64,000 nt of DNA from Toxoplasma gondii ME49 (Eukaryota > Apicomplexa > Conoidasida > Eucoccidiorida > Sarcocystidae), in assembly GCF_000006565.2 (NCBI RefSeq), contig NC_031476.1:3868458-3932457 (forward strand). Direction: 5' to 3'. Below, one piece after another: positions 38,897 to 51,500 of the stretch (the first letter of the stretch is position 1; each line of letters starts with the position of its first letter). The notes below the pieces were generated by a model. It had not been told where the DNA came from, did not search any database, and worked only from the letters and a program-made list of their open reading frames with translations. The position numbers and the translations under genes were made by a program.

Positions 38897-41800
38897 TCAA
38901 TACAACGAAAGATAGATGTGTACAGAAACTGAACTAGAGATACGTTAATAGTTATACGTATATATATACATATATATATATATATGTACGTGGACAATAC
39001 ATACAAACATGTGTGGTCGCCGTTTAAACATATCAGAAAGGTTGTCGGCATTTGTTTCGCTCAGGGTCTCTGCAATACGTTTTGTCTCAAGTTGTTCGGA
39101 GAGAGAGCATCTGGCTAGAAACAGCCAAGGCCACAACATCGCCGTGATGAAGTGTTCTGATTGGAAGTAGCATGCGGTGATCCGGTACGCGTGGCTGCGG
39201 TATGTGCAAAAGTGGATTCGTGTTTCGTTCCAAAAATACATCTTCGCGCAGATTCTGTTGTTTTTTTTTCAGACGGTGAGTCGGCCTCGTCTTTCTTCTC
39301 CACTCACCCGACCAACATTTCGTACACGAGAATGCCCAGTGCCCAGCAGTCCGCTTTGCAGTCGTGGCCTTTAACAAGAAGCACCTCTGGGGGAAGATAT
39401 TCCGGAGTTCCACACAGTGTAAAAGCTCTGAGGAGCTCTGGTGCTTCCTTCTCACGCGGTTTGCATCTTCTTTCTTGACATTCCGCTTGGAAGTGGTGGC
39501 GGGCACTGGAACAGCTCTTTCTTTTGAAGCATTGGGGATTCACCGCAGTGGGTGGATGCACAAGACAAATCCTCTCACGCTCGTCTCCGCTCCCCAGAAC
39601 ATCGATCTCGGAAGGCTTGGTCGGAGGATTCTTGTCGTCCTTTCCTCTTTCCATTTCCCTCGCTTGCTGTATCTTTACACCATCCCAGGAAACGTCGTGC
39701 CCTCGAGCCTGGGCGCTCCTTCCGGCTTGCTTTGTCCCCGTTTCTTTAGAAGGAATATTGTCGCTGCTATCCCGAGAAAGCTCGCACGGTGGACTTCGCC
39801 TTTTTGCTAGCGAGCAGCTTCTTCGCGAAGACTCGCACGGAAAACCACCAACCCCTGATCCCTGCAGACGCTCCAACTCCCTCTGATAGCCTACGTTTCC
39901 TGAGCCACTGTCGAACTCTTCTCGGGAATTCGGTGTTTCTTCAGAAGTGAGCAGCATTCTCGGAGCACTCCCGGGAGAAGACGCGCTGACAAACTGCCCA
40001 ACTTCCACTGCGCTATCACACCGATCGTGAAGATTCTCTGTTAACGCAGAATGATTTGGGGAGGTACGGAGCGCCGACTCGCAGGTGCCGACACCTGGTT
40101 CCTTAGATTTACAGGGGGTCCCCACAGTTAATGCCCGTAGGTGTGTGCTGCCACGGCTCACTGTGAGACGGGGAGAAGAGGCTATGGAAGAAATACGTGT
40201 TTCTGTCCAAGCATTTAACGATACTGGAGAGAACAGTTGGGAGCTCCTCGCATCGCCGGGAGAGCTTCGCACAAGTTCGCAGGCACGCGCAGCGGCTGGA
40301 GGGCTCCTCAACGCATCTATTACACTCTCCAAGAAGCAGGCGTTAGACGACGCGGATGAGTGAGCTGTGACAGATGCCCCCGTTGCTGGGGTTGTGTTCA
40401 ACTGTGCGCAGGGTAAGCACTGGGAAACCGTAGAGTAAAGAGGCAGAGAGAGAGAGCTGAACTGTGTCGCGGCGTCACGCGGTGAAAGAGGAACCGCCGT
40501 GCTAAGATCCCCTACAAAAGTGAGTGAACCGGATTCATCGCCTGGCGCGCGACAGACGGGAGAATCTGCACCGGTCGGTGACGAATAGCCGTCATACGAG
40601 GAGACAGTTGCGAAAGCAGATTCCCCCGGGAGACGTGTCACAGAAGGATGGGTAGTATCGTAGGACACTATCTCTGAATTCCGTGGAAACGTCTTCCTGT
40701 TGCAGTTTTCGGGTTCTAACTGTCTCACTGCAGCAGACTGGTCCTTCTCTGCGAATTCCGTCTTCACTACTTTAGGGCTCTGTGCATTGGAAGGATCCGA
40801 AGAGTGTCCGAATGTCGCGTCACCTGCTTGTGGAGCCTTCAAGATTTTTCCATCCAAGGACAGCGACGATTCCTCTCTGCCAGTTACGGTGGCATCTTGG
40901 ACTCGGGAGCTACGGTTGTTTCCGGTTCGGAGAAGCAAGCTTTGTTCTTGTCGCAGCGGACGGTCGTGAGGCCTTATCACAGACCACAACGAGTCTGCTA
41001 AACCACAGCCTGGATGGCAAGGTTGCCACGAATCACATTTTTCTGAGGGATTTGTTTCGTCGGATTGAAAAGTGATTTTTTCCGCAAAGTTCCTTGAACA
41101 ACCAGGGCGACCTGTGGCTGCTACACAGGCAGGAGCGGTCTCCGGAGAAGAAATCAGACGGTGGTACGAACAAGTCGGGGGAGGTGACTGGTCCCCTACC
41201 TTCGATCCCATGGTCTCTGAATCTTTCCTTACGGTTTTCCGTCGGTTCATATCCGCAGTCAGCACTTCCGACTGAGGACTTGTCGAGGGTGTGTCTCTGT
41301 CTGTGTCCCCTCTGAAATCCCCTACTTGCTTCCTGTCCGCGTTTGGTCGAAACGGAGGCGCTGTTTCTCGTCGCGATAAAGATCCTCGTCTTAGACAAGA
41401 TGTCAGCCCGTTCCCTGGAAGTTCCATCTCCGAATCATCGTCGAATTCTGCCTGGTTCAGCGGCGCACGGGTCGACGCTGGATCCAACTGGATAGAGCTC
41501 CAGCTGGACGCTCGTGTTGCTGGTCCTTCTAAATCCACAGATTCACTGCTGCCCGCAAGCCCGTAGGAATCCCTTCGCCCTTCCCCGACATCAGAAATCC
41601 GGCCTTTCCCCCGTTGACCGGGTGTGCCTTCAGACGTGTCGTAAAGCGTAACGAGCACTGATCGACGCCTTGCCGGATATGATGGATCGCTTTCGTGGCA
41701 GGAAAACCACGCTGTTGGGCTGCATGATGCCGCCCGTTTCTCAATTTTCTCCTTCTCTTGTCCGTTCCACATAAGCTGAGCCGACTGGCTTCCACTTTCG

Positions 41801-44800
41801 TAAGGTCCAATGCCGTGGTCGCCCGTGGGACGTGCCAGGGCAAGAAAAGGGAAGCACGACTCCCCGTTGGGTGGAATTCCATCCCCTGGAATGTCACCTT
41901 CGCCCTGTTTTCCTTTTCCGTAGATGAGCTCACACAGTGGGTGCGACTCGGACAGGGAAGTGCACTTTCCTGCGTAGTTTGGAGTTGAAAGAAGCGATGT
42001 TTGCTGGCTTGGTCCGAAGTTAGTCAGATGCCTGCAGTGGTTCTCGCTGTGCTGGTGTGAATGTCCGTGGACTTGAGCGCTCTGAAGCTGCCCCTTGAGC
42101 GGAGGAGTGTATAGCTCCTGTGATACACGACGTGGAGACTGTGAAGCGACTAACGCGTCGGGGATCCGATGATCAGACGACGTGACAGCGGGAATGGAGA
42201 GGAACCCATGCGAAGACGTTGACACAGAGAGACAGCCGGGATACGAGGAGATACCACACAATGAGCCTGTCGGAACGGATGAGATACAACCTTCTGCAGA
42301 AGGAAAGATATGTGAAGGAGTGTTTCGTTTCACCCCGAAATCTAACTGGTTCACGTCTGCGGGAGTGATGTCGAATGCCCCGTACGGTAACGTCGCTGTT
42401 CGAGAGGCGGGGAAGTGGGGATTTTCTTTATCAGTATCAGCGCATGTGCTCCTCGCGGTGTCTATGAAAGCAAAGGATGTGCCGCACTTGACTGATCGCC
42501 CGCAACCAGGGAGCGCCTGCTTCTCTATTTTGGTTTCCAACATCGTTCCATTTGTAACCTCTGCGCCTCCCCCTCCTGTGTTGTGCCGGAACCCGCAGAG
42601 CCCATGCTCTTTTGCGACACTTCCGTCGATCTCCGTCCCAGTAAACGTAAAAGCGGAAGAGTAAGGCGGGAACACATTTTTCGTAGGCTCGCCGTCAGCA
42701 CCAACAGCTCTTTTGTTGGCGGTATGCCTAAGAAGCTGCACCGTTTGGCTCTGGACTGGCAGCGCGCCTAAACCCCCAACCATTGATGGCGAGGCGAGAG
42801 TCTCCGACTCCTCATGGGGATCTCTGGAGCGCGGACTACCGTTTCTGTGCTTCCGCGGTGGCTCCACAAGGAAAGGAGATAATAGACACACCGCCTCTCC
42901 ATCCGGTCCGTGTTTCAAAGAATAAACGCGTAAGCGTTCTGCTTGCTCTTGACAGGTACTGTGGGCCGCAGACTCGGTTTGATACAGATCATCAGCTCGC
43001 CCATGAAAGGAGCCAAAACCTCGCCCACCCCCTTGGGGAGGAGCTTCTGCTCGTGATAGGGACTGATTCTGTAGCTTCCGAGCTGCGGATTTGCTTTTGG
43101 TGGAACCGAAATCTGTAGGTAGGGAGCGTGTGGGCGGAGGCAGCGGATCTAAGGAGCGGGCGAACCCGAAGTCAACCAGTTTAACATGGCCGATGTGGTC
43201 AAGGAGAATGTTCTCTGGCTTCAAATCGCGGTACACGATCATGCTGGCTGCAGTGGCATGTACAGACATCACCTGCATCTTGACAAATCGGGGAACTGAA
43301 ACCGGGACCAAGAGGTCAGGAGATGGAGAAACGAGGATTCCGCTGTAGTGACTGCGTGCCCTAGGCTCTCGCGTCGTATCGTCTCTGTGGTACGGAGACA
43401 TGTGTGTATCTTAGAGTTTCACTTGGATTTGTTTAGTGTGCAGAAGAGGCAGTGATGCTGTTTTCTGAGATACACACTGAACGACAATGGCGCGCCGTGT
43501 GTGTTGGCTTATGCGTTGCTTCCAGATGCTACAGGTAAGTATTGAGAGTGCAAAACTTTTGAATCCAAAGATGTCGACATGTGGGCACATGATCGGGTTT
43601 TGGTTCACGTGGTGTTGAACTGTACGTGAGTCAGCTGCAGCTCAGTGCCGCTGGTGCGCGAAGACCGGGACATGGAGTGTTTGAGGAGGCGTTCCAGGGA
43701 ATCCAATTAGCAAACGTCGAAGTCAGTTACTTGTACGGGCACCCAATGTCGTGTAGAGAAAAGTGATGAAACAGCACAACTCGACTCACCGTGGAGATAG
43801 TTGAGAGCCAAGATGATTTCGGCGATGTAGAACCGCGCGCTGTTCTCTGTTAAAGTACCTTCACTCCTAGAAGACGGAGACGCCCGTTCGTCGCACACAG
43901 AGGCACACAAAGAAACCAAATCGGCTGCTGCAGGCACTGCGTGTGTGTCTTCCAACTGTGATGACACGTTTTCAAAGCGTTTCTGATGGATTTTCTTTCC
44001 CCGCCTTCAACAACGTTATCCGGATTTTTCCGGGTGAAATTATTCTGGCAGCTCTGTTCCACCGTCACCGTCAGCATACACTTGACATCTGTGAAGGCAC
44101 AGAGTGTTTCGTAGCTCTGTGTTTTCTGTACTTCGTGCGAAGGCTCTATTGGATTGCGCCTGTAGCGGGTGAGAGAAAGTAGGCCTTAGACAGAGAATCG
44201 GCGACTCCTCTGGTTGATCGGTAAACCCGTGAAGCGGGACAACGACAACCATGCATGTAAGAGCGCATATTCTTGGGGTCATGCACATGAAGTGTAAACA
44301 TGTCACCTCAGGAACAAGCTAATATAGCACTTCTCTGCCAAACGGGCTCTGTTATTGCTTGGTATGCCGTGTACGCCAGTGCGTCCTGTATATCTAATCC
44401 TGGAACCCTTCAATGTTTCGTCAGTCTAGATGGTGAACACGTTCTGGAGATCGGTATTGACAAGCGATGAGGTTTTCACGTCATCGGTCGCGGCAAACCG
44501 AAGAACGGCCCATTGTTTCTGCCGTACCGCAAGAGTGAGAAAAGCTCGCCGCCGTTGACGAACTCCATCAGCAAGTAGATGTGTCGCCGGTCTTGAAATG
44601 AACAGATCCTGAAGTGCGCAGTCGGAAACAACACACAAGTTCGTCGCTTGCACAGTAGTTCGATTGTCTGTTTGAAGACTTTCAGTACCGCCGGCCCATC
44701 CTCATGAAAGTAGTTCGGGAATGTCAGGCAAACAGATCTGGCAAAAATATCAGCGCAGCTGCTGTCGCTTGCTGTCCATGGAGAAACGGAGTCTCTCTTT

Positions 44801-47800
44801 ATCTATCCTTGTGGGGAGATATCGTAAGATTAACAGCTTCGGAAGTCTAGAGTCGCAGGCGCGAACTCAGAAAACCGACTGAACCGAAACCCGGTGACAG
44901 CACGACTCCACCTGCGACACGAGACGCGGCAGTTTCAGCGATGTCAAAGTGATTTAAGAGGGCAGGCAGCAAGCCTGCCTCTTTGTCTCTAACTTCGCAA
45001 GTGTGAGCATGTTGACCGCTGCGGGTCAACACTACGGACTTGTGCAGTGGCCACATTCTCCTTTTCTTGATTTGACACAGCTTTCCTGAAGAGCAGGAAC
45101 CTGGTTGCATACTGACCGCTGTGACGTAAAACAATCTGCTTCAGGCGGTGCTCGTCAGCGGCACTTCCTACAGAAACATGTTTTGCTTCGCCAAATGGGG
45201 CGCGTTTAGTGGCGGCGGGCTGTACGGCTAGTCAACTGTTTCTCAGCCTTTCACGAAGAGAGTGGGGAGCGACTTCCTTCCAGCTACTTTTCCTTTAGGC
45301 GTCGTATCTGTTGCATTTGCTTCACCGTTTTCACTAGCGACAGGGAAACGTACATGTTGACGATAAACGGGTGTCTGAGCTGTTGGAGAATCTTCCGTTC
45401 CGCTATCACATGCTTCTCCTGACCCAGAGCAAGAACTTGGCGTTTTTTCATAACCTTCAGCGCCATAGGGAAGGCCTTTAACAGTTGGAGGCAGTTGCGG
45501 AACCGATCGGGCGAATCGTCTTCGTCGTTTTCCAGAAGCTCGTTGCTGCCGCACACGCCACCCTCCAAGGAGGTGGGAGCTTCACAATGGCTGTGACACC
45601 CCTTAAAGCCTACCGGAGAAAGTCCACTTTCTTCAGCTAGGGAGGCGACGTCGATCCAGCCGCCATTTTCCCCGAGTTGCGAGGCCAGTGGCGTGTACGA
45701 CATTCTTTTCGATAGTTTCGGACGAACAAGATAAACTCTTCCTAATGTCCCTGTCCCTGCGAAGGAACAGGCACAAAACTGCAGAAAGAAGGCACAACCT
45801 AGCAAACATGTTTTCTAATGTTCAATCTGCTCTCGCGTTGAGTTGCAGCAGTAGGTGGGATTGCGGATTTTTCCCCCGTAGTAAAACGGTTCAGCAAATA
45901 GTGGCTAGAACTTATGTAAATGTTGTACAGTCTTGTAGGGGATAAATTCGAGATTTAACATTCTCTACAACTGCAGGAGTCGTTGTTTGATAGTAATGAT
46001 TAACCGATAATTTCCCCTCTCTCCTCCCGATCCAGAGCCTATATTCATATCTCCAAATACTCGCGCACGTGTGAGCACGCATGCATCGTGATAGAGGCAT
46101 CACCCACCTCCCATCATTGAGAGAGGCTGTCTCATTCAGCCGCATTGCCGGACCTGGCAAGTGACAGAACCTACACTTACCCACTGTCTCCCTGAGCTCG
46201 AAGTCCCTGACAGTCAACTGGAGCGATCGAAAGAGTCGCCGTACCGTTTCTACTCTAGACTCTCCTTCACAACTTCCACGCAGACGACTCTGGATTTGCA
46301 ATGCCCTCTGACTGCGTGATGAGACTTCTGGTCTCTTCCCCTCTTCAAAAGATAAAATGCGTTCCTGGGTCCTGCCTGGGTCGTGCACCATTTCCCATGG
46401 GGGGAGTTCGCCCCGAGGTGAACGGTTAGTGTCAAAACAATCCTCCAGTCCATTAGGACAGTGAAAGTCAAGATGTGCAATGGGAGGCCGGAGATGATTC
46501 CTGCCCAAAGTGGACTCATCCTCAGCAGTAGCGGCTAGCGCAATTACGCAGTGGGTGTCTGCATACGACCCGCGTGCGGCCGTCGAATGCAGTTGCGTGT
46601 CTACGCTGTTTCGCATGGTGTCGGGATCCCACAAATCTTCTTTGCTCCCAGATGGAGAGTCAAACCTGGGACGATAAGTCGGCGACGCCTCCCTAATATT
46701 GGAGGAACACTGAGAGTCCTCAGAACCAGATCCCGGAGCACTGCATGGAAGGCTCGGAGACGTAAGGTCTGCGCTATTTAGATCGCAGGTGCGGTCTAGC
46801 GTGGAACTCTCTCGAGCGACAGTAGTGGAACCTAGTGAATGCAGAGACTGGAGAGTTGAAAAGGAAGAGATCGTTGTTTGCCACTGAAGCGGAGTCGACG
46901 GAACAGTTGTTGTCGCTGTGTCGACTCTAGTCAACGACGAGAAGGCTGTGCTACTGTCCTCTGAGGAGTGTAGAGCGTTTTGTTTCGCTGTTACAGACCA
47001 AGGCGTATCGTCATTTTCGTCTCTGGTCAGCTCCTGTTCCCTGTCGTCTGGGAGATCGTTGCCTCCATGACACTCTTCCTTGAGCATGCGATCTCTACAC
47101 CGATTTCGTAAACACCCTACCGGAAGAACATTTCCCGTCTCGGCGGTTATGGAGGCTTGCTTGCCCACACTTTCCAGTTGCCATCGAGTTTGGTTCCAGC
47201 ATTCTCTTTTCGCTGGTGACACGCTCACATTCTTGACTGCGTCAGGAGCCGCACTTCCCTGAAAAAGAAGCTGGCTGTTGTCTCTGTAAAAGGTCTCCAT
47301 AGTGCAGCGCTCATCCAGAGGTTGACACGGGTCAGATCGTTGGAGCAGAGTTCCTCTTTCTGTCTGCTCGTCCTCGGAAAGTCTTAAACGAGGCATTGTC
47401 CGTTCTACGCTCGTCCGACTGTCTGTTAGCATATGACCACTGGTATTGTTCATCTCTGTGTGCGGACAAAACCTTTGGATATACAGCGATTTGCTGTCAG
47501 TGTCTGACGAAAAAACAGCCGGCAGATCAGCGCTAACATTGAAGTCATTACACCAAGAAAACTTCGGAGACTTTTGTGGTGGGAGGCCTTTAGATCTGCA
47601 GGTATTTGGGCTGCTGCTCCGTCGTCGGCTTCCTGATTTGGGACAATCTGAAGGGGTAGGCTTCATCTCTTCAGAGGAAGGCGTGGCGCCACCTGTTTTG
47701 AGTCTTCCAAAAGCGTTTGAGATTTCGTCGCACGCAGATGCATAACTGCCGAAGTCGACGTCGGTTTGTACCTGCCGGAGGCTTCCCTGTTGTTCCAACA

Positions 47801-48557
47801 TTCGGAGGCCGAGACGGGTGGCCGTCTGTTTCCTTTCATACGTGGTCGAGGAGATTGCCTCCATAAAGCTTGTCTCGACATAACGTAGATGAGAATCCAT
47901 ATGCCCTCCATCAAGTCTTCTGAGGCCCTCCAGGGTGATTACAGGATTGTGTTCGTCTGTGCGCGCATGTTTTCGACAGCCAGGTAAGTCGGATTTCGGC
48001 GATTCAGAGCTCTGTTGTATTTCACTGTACTTTTTCTCGGAGCCTTCAATCGCCTTCCGAGCTCCGCTGAATTCAAGCGAGCGTCTAAAACTCGTCTTTT
48101 TTTCTGTTCTATGGTCTAGACAGGTGGACATATGAAACGTCTTATGCAAAAATCCTCCCCCCAGGCGACCACTGACCTTCTTGCAAAACAGCTTCAACTG
48201 CTGTTGGAAAGACACTGACTGTGATTCGGCACTGTGACTGGACTGTCTGTGTCGACCGTTGGCCGAGTCAGCTGGTGTCTCAATAGGGGCAGCGACGTCG
48301 GCAGGACACGGCCGATCGGCACAGATGTTGCGCATCTGGCAGTCGTCGTTCTTCATACCAAACTTCGACGAAGACAAGGCTCCCGCGCGGCCGCTAATGC
48401 CGGCAGGCTGCTTCTCTCTCGGTGTTCTTAGATGAAAAGGAGCGCAGCACTGTGGCAACGATGAGCTTTGCCGCCATGAAGGTCTCGCCGGTCGCAAAAG
48501 AGAGCTGCGTTTACAAACGCCGCGCTCTGACACCGAACATTCAGAAACAGGCATCAT
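37484..48557 (-). CDS. PKA-like AGC serine/threonine kinase with giant activation-segment insert
   Basis: Eight exons in transcription order, all phases closing at 2,408 residues: 48557-46181, 45756-45354, 44608-44528, 43866-43790, 43247-39308, 38661-38565, 37922-37721, 37533-37484. The first ~780 residues are Ser-rich with no domain recognised. The kinase core runs [19 protein letters not shown] (glycine loop), [11 protein letters not shown] (lysine), AERKIL (helix C), [72 protein letters not shown], then ~1,240 inserted residues, then [32 protein letters not shown] lobe sequence, and a tail with [20 protein letters not shown] ending in FQDF. All catalytic residues are present. The PFVP, FDEY and terminal FxxF elements match PKA catalytic subunits. 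About 80 residues are also inserted between the glycine loop and the lysine. The start is the first ATG of the long frame; an upstream exon cannot be excluded. Confidence 0.9.
37973..38020. repeat. (CT)n/(AT)n microsatellite in a kinase intron
   Basis: A CTCT run followed by AT dinucleotides with one GT interruption, directly upstream (on the minus strand) of the 37922 exon. Confidence 0.85.
38698..38742. repeat. (AT)n microsatellite in a kinase intron
   Basis: About 45 nt of AT dinucleotide with one G, adjacent to the exon starting at 38661. Confidence 0.88.
38852..38985. repeat. Two (AT)n arrays in a kinase intron
   Basis: Arrays at about 38852-38893 and 38956-38985 with intervening mixed sequence, in the intron between 39308 and 38661. 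Confidence 0.86.
39436..43155 (-). other. Insert of ~1,240 residues inside the kinase activation segment
   Basis: The segment begins after DFGFAR (codons at 43156-43173) and ends before [13 protein letters not shown] (39433 and below); the predicted phospho-threonine codon is 39418-39420. The 3.7 kb is one frame without a stop, Ser/Thr/Pro-rich, with no domain I recognise. In ordinary AGC kinases only about ten residues separate these motifs. Confidence 0.88.
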
Positions 48558-51500
48558 GCCTCAGCACTACGCGAATGGGTGGCAGCCGCGCGCAGAAATC
48601 CGCGCCGAGATCGGTAGGCGGTGGCTCTTGGGTGTTCAAGGAAAAGCGAGAAAAAGAGCAGTGATCGTACGAGCAAGGATGGGTCGGTTGGAGAGAGCGA
48701 ACAGGATGCCCTTTTGTGGGAATGGCCAAGATCAAAGGGAGACTGCCTCGGATGATGCTATGGTGAACTAAAATCATCAATGGGATGAGTGAACTGTCCG
48801 TTGATACAGCCAGAAGTAGAGGAAGGAACTGTGCAATTCAACACACTCCAGGATTGCGCCGTCGAAACCAGAGAATGAGACTATTAGACGGGATTGAAGC
48901 TCTCTTGCTTTTCGTAGTACTCGAGGGATGTTGTACAAGGTGAGTTGCGAACACATGGTGACGCCGGAAACGCCATCGCCATTTTCCTGTCAACAGCACT
49001 TCAGCCTTACCCTCTTGCTAAACCGCGTATGGTTTACAAGTGGTATCCGCATCGAAGGATAACTCTGATTTGGTACTGTCTTCTTTTGCGGGACTGTTGC
49101 TTGAACTTTTTTCTGGTGTTCTTCCACAGAAGAGAACCATCTCAGAGGCGCGGGTGTTGCTCTGATCATAATGGGGTGAAAGGCAGGCAGAATTTGAAAT
49201 TAGCGTCTAGGATTTCTGCAAACGGTGTTTGCGGCCGTCAGGGGCACAGTGGAGGCTCTACGTTACAATAAACAGACAACTGTGATACTTCTCCTTTGGC
49301 TGAGAAATCACAGCAGCGGAGGAAATCCAGACGTCGAAAATCTGTTGACTGCCCTGGGTACTCGAAAGCGCCCCTTTACTTCTCAAAGACCCTAAATGTG
49401 ACGGAGAAGTGATCTGGATCTCATAGATGAGGGTACGCCCTTGAAACAAGATGTCCTGTCAACAGGGCCAAAACTCGTCTTCGGTACTCCAGAAAGGAGC
49501 TTCGTCGCATGCGTTTGGGAATAGGTACCTTCTTCCTTTCAAGAAACATATCTAGAGTTCCCACCTGTCTTGGACTGTTGTTAAGCGGATCTCTGTCCTC
49601 TTGTGACGGGACATGGCAGTGTACAGAAGGCCTTCCTCTGTCGTCACTATCAAGTTTCTCCACTCTCAGGAACGAGCCAGAATGTCCCCAGAAAAACTTC
49701 GTTCAAGAGTTTTCTTCCGCGGAAAAGTGGAACAAACCAGAGACAAAACAGAAATTGCTTGCGCATCAAATACTTCGGGTGACTAGCACCCGCGACCTTC
49801 GTCACACCTGCGTCTATTTAGAAACAGCCACACAATAGGGTTCTCGTCGATTCGACCGGCTACAAAATCAACAAGAGTTATTTCTGTGGGAGCAAAGATA
49901 ACAGCCTCAGTGTTCATCAATACCTTCAATGAACCGGTCACACCACAGATCCCTTTTTAGTGGCAACAAATTGTTAGTCAGGCTTAGACCGTAGACTTCC
50001 CTGGGAAATACTCCGCTTAGTTGGTGTTGTTGGATTGAGTCCCAGTTCTCCCAACTGCCGACAAATCTCGTAGGATTCCACCAGCATCCTGACTGGTCTC
50101 CGACGAGGCAATTCACATAAACCAATGTTTTGCTTGCATCGGTCTTTTAAGCACCATATGCTCGTAGAAAACGAATGCCAAGCGTTACGCTCGAATGCAT
50201 GCAGCATGCACTCATAGATACATTTAAGGTACCTATAGCGCCCTGGACCTCCTCGCCTCTCGTATGCAGCTTACAGCCTTGCTTAACGTGTAATAGAGGT
50301 TGAGTTCCTTCCTTTCAGGCGCCAGCGCTCCGAACCGTGACTGGCGTAGGAGATTTATGACATGTGGTTTTTCCGTACAGGAACGCAACCGGACACGATG
50401 AACGAGCTGAGTAAGTATCTTTGGCTTACTCATTCTTTGTTGCATATCGGCTTGGCAGGCTTCGGCGGTATCAATTACTCTTCACTCAGCCGAATGCAGC
50501 AAGTTGTTGGCAACGGCAGCGTTGACAAAAAGGAGTCCCGCTGGATTTTTCCTCTTGTGGGGCAAAGAAATAAATCGTGAAAAAGGAGCGTGGACAGCGA
50601 AATCGCACACTTGGAAAGAGTTAGGTTGGCTCTGTTTACCAGGCACAAGGCGAACCTTGAAACCAGACCGAGCCAAATATCTAACGCTCCTGAGGGCTCA
50701 CGCATACATCATTTTGCCTTGGAATCGCGCTCTGGCCACCAGTAAAGCAAATGCGGCAAAACAACACACTGGCTACTTATGTCCAGTGATCTGTCAACGA
50801 ACACCGGCGACGTGTTTGGCAAAATTCGTTGTCGCCTGATTTACACAGCAACGGAAGTTCCCTAACACTTTACAATTTTGGAGCACGGGTAGACGAAACA
50901 AAATGTGCATGGCTGCAGCGCGCTGAGAACGAGATTCGATTGAAGCGCAATACGTGTGCTGTATACCTCATTTGTACCGTTTAGACGGAAAAGAACGTTG
51001 GTCAACAGTATTGTGCAAGGAAGGATACCGAAGCACACGACTGTCTCGATGCGGCCAAAAACGAGCTCGTTTTTGGACGACCACAGTCGGCGTAAGTAAA
51101 AGAAGCTGTCTGTTCCGCTGAACGAATTACCGGATACTAATATTTGGAACCTTTTGGGAGTAACACGAAGAACAAAATGCCACAAATTGAGAAGCAGTGC
51201 TCTCTGGAGAAACAACTTTTTTTCGTAGCGTTCCATACCAAGTTGCTACAACAGGTCTGTGGTGATCTGAGAGGGATCGCTGTTTTCCGAGAAACATGCG
51301 TTTTCCGCAGCTCTCCAAAACAAAACTCCAGAACAGGTCTTTGGTGCTTTGACACTAGTCGCTGCATTCAAGGGAGGCGCTGTAGATTCGTTAGACGGGA
51401 CACAAGAAGCTTTCGATCCAACAAGCATCCTTGCGGAGCGATAGGAGAGGACTGCAGAACGTCATTGGGACACGAGCTGAAAACTCCCTTGTGTAGCTTT

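Noticed and set aside
25772..38985. CRISPR-like or satellite array
   Set aside because: The repeats are simple AT dinucleotides of varying length with unrelated spacing, in introns of a eukaryote. There are no direct repeats with spacers.
39308..43247. A separate gene nested inside the kinase
   Set aside because: The long frame is continuous with YRDLKPEN at one end and GTPEYLPPE at the other, in phase with both neighbouring exons, so it is one exon rather than an inserted gene.
48422..48771. Plus-strand open frames over the kinase start
   Set aside because: They overlap the kinase N-terminus in antisense and differ in frame from each other. No motif.
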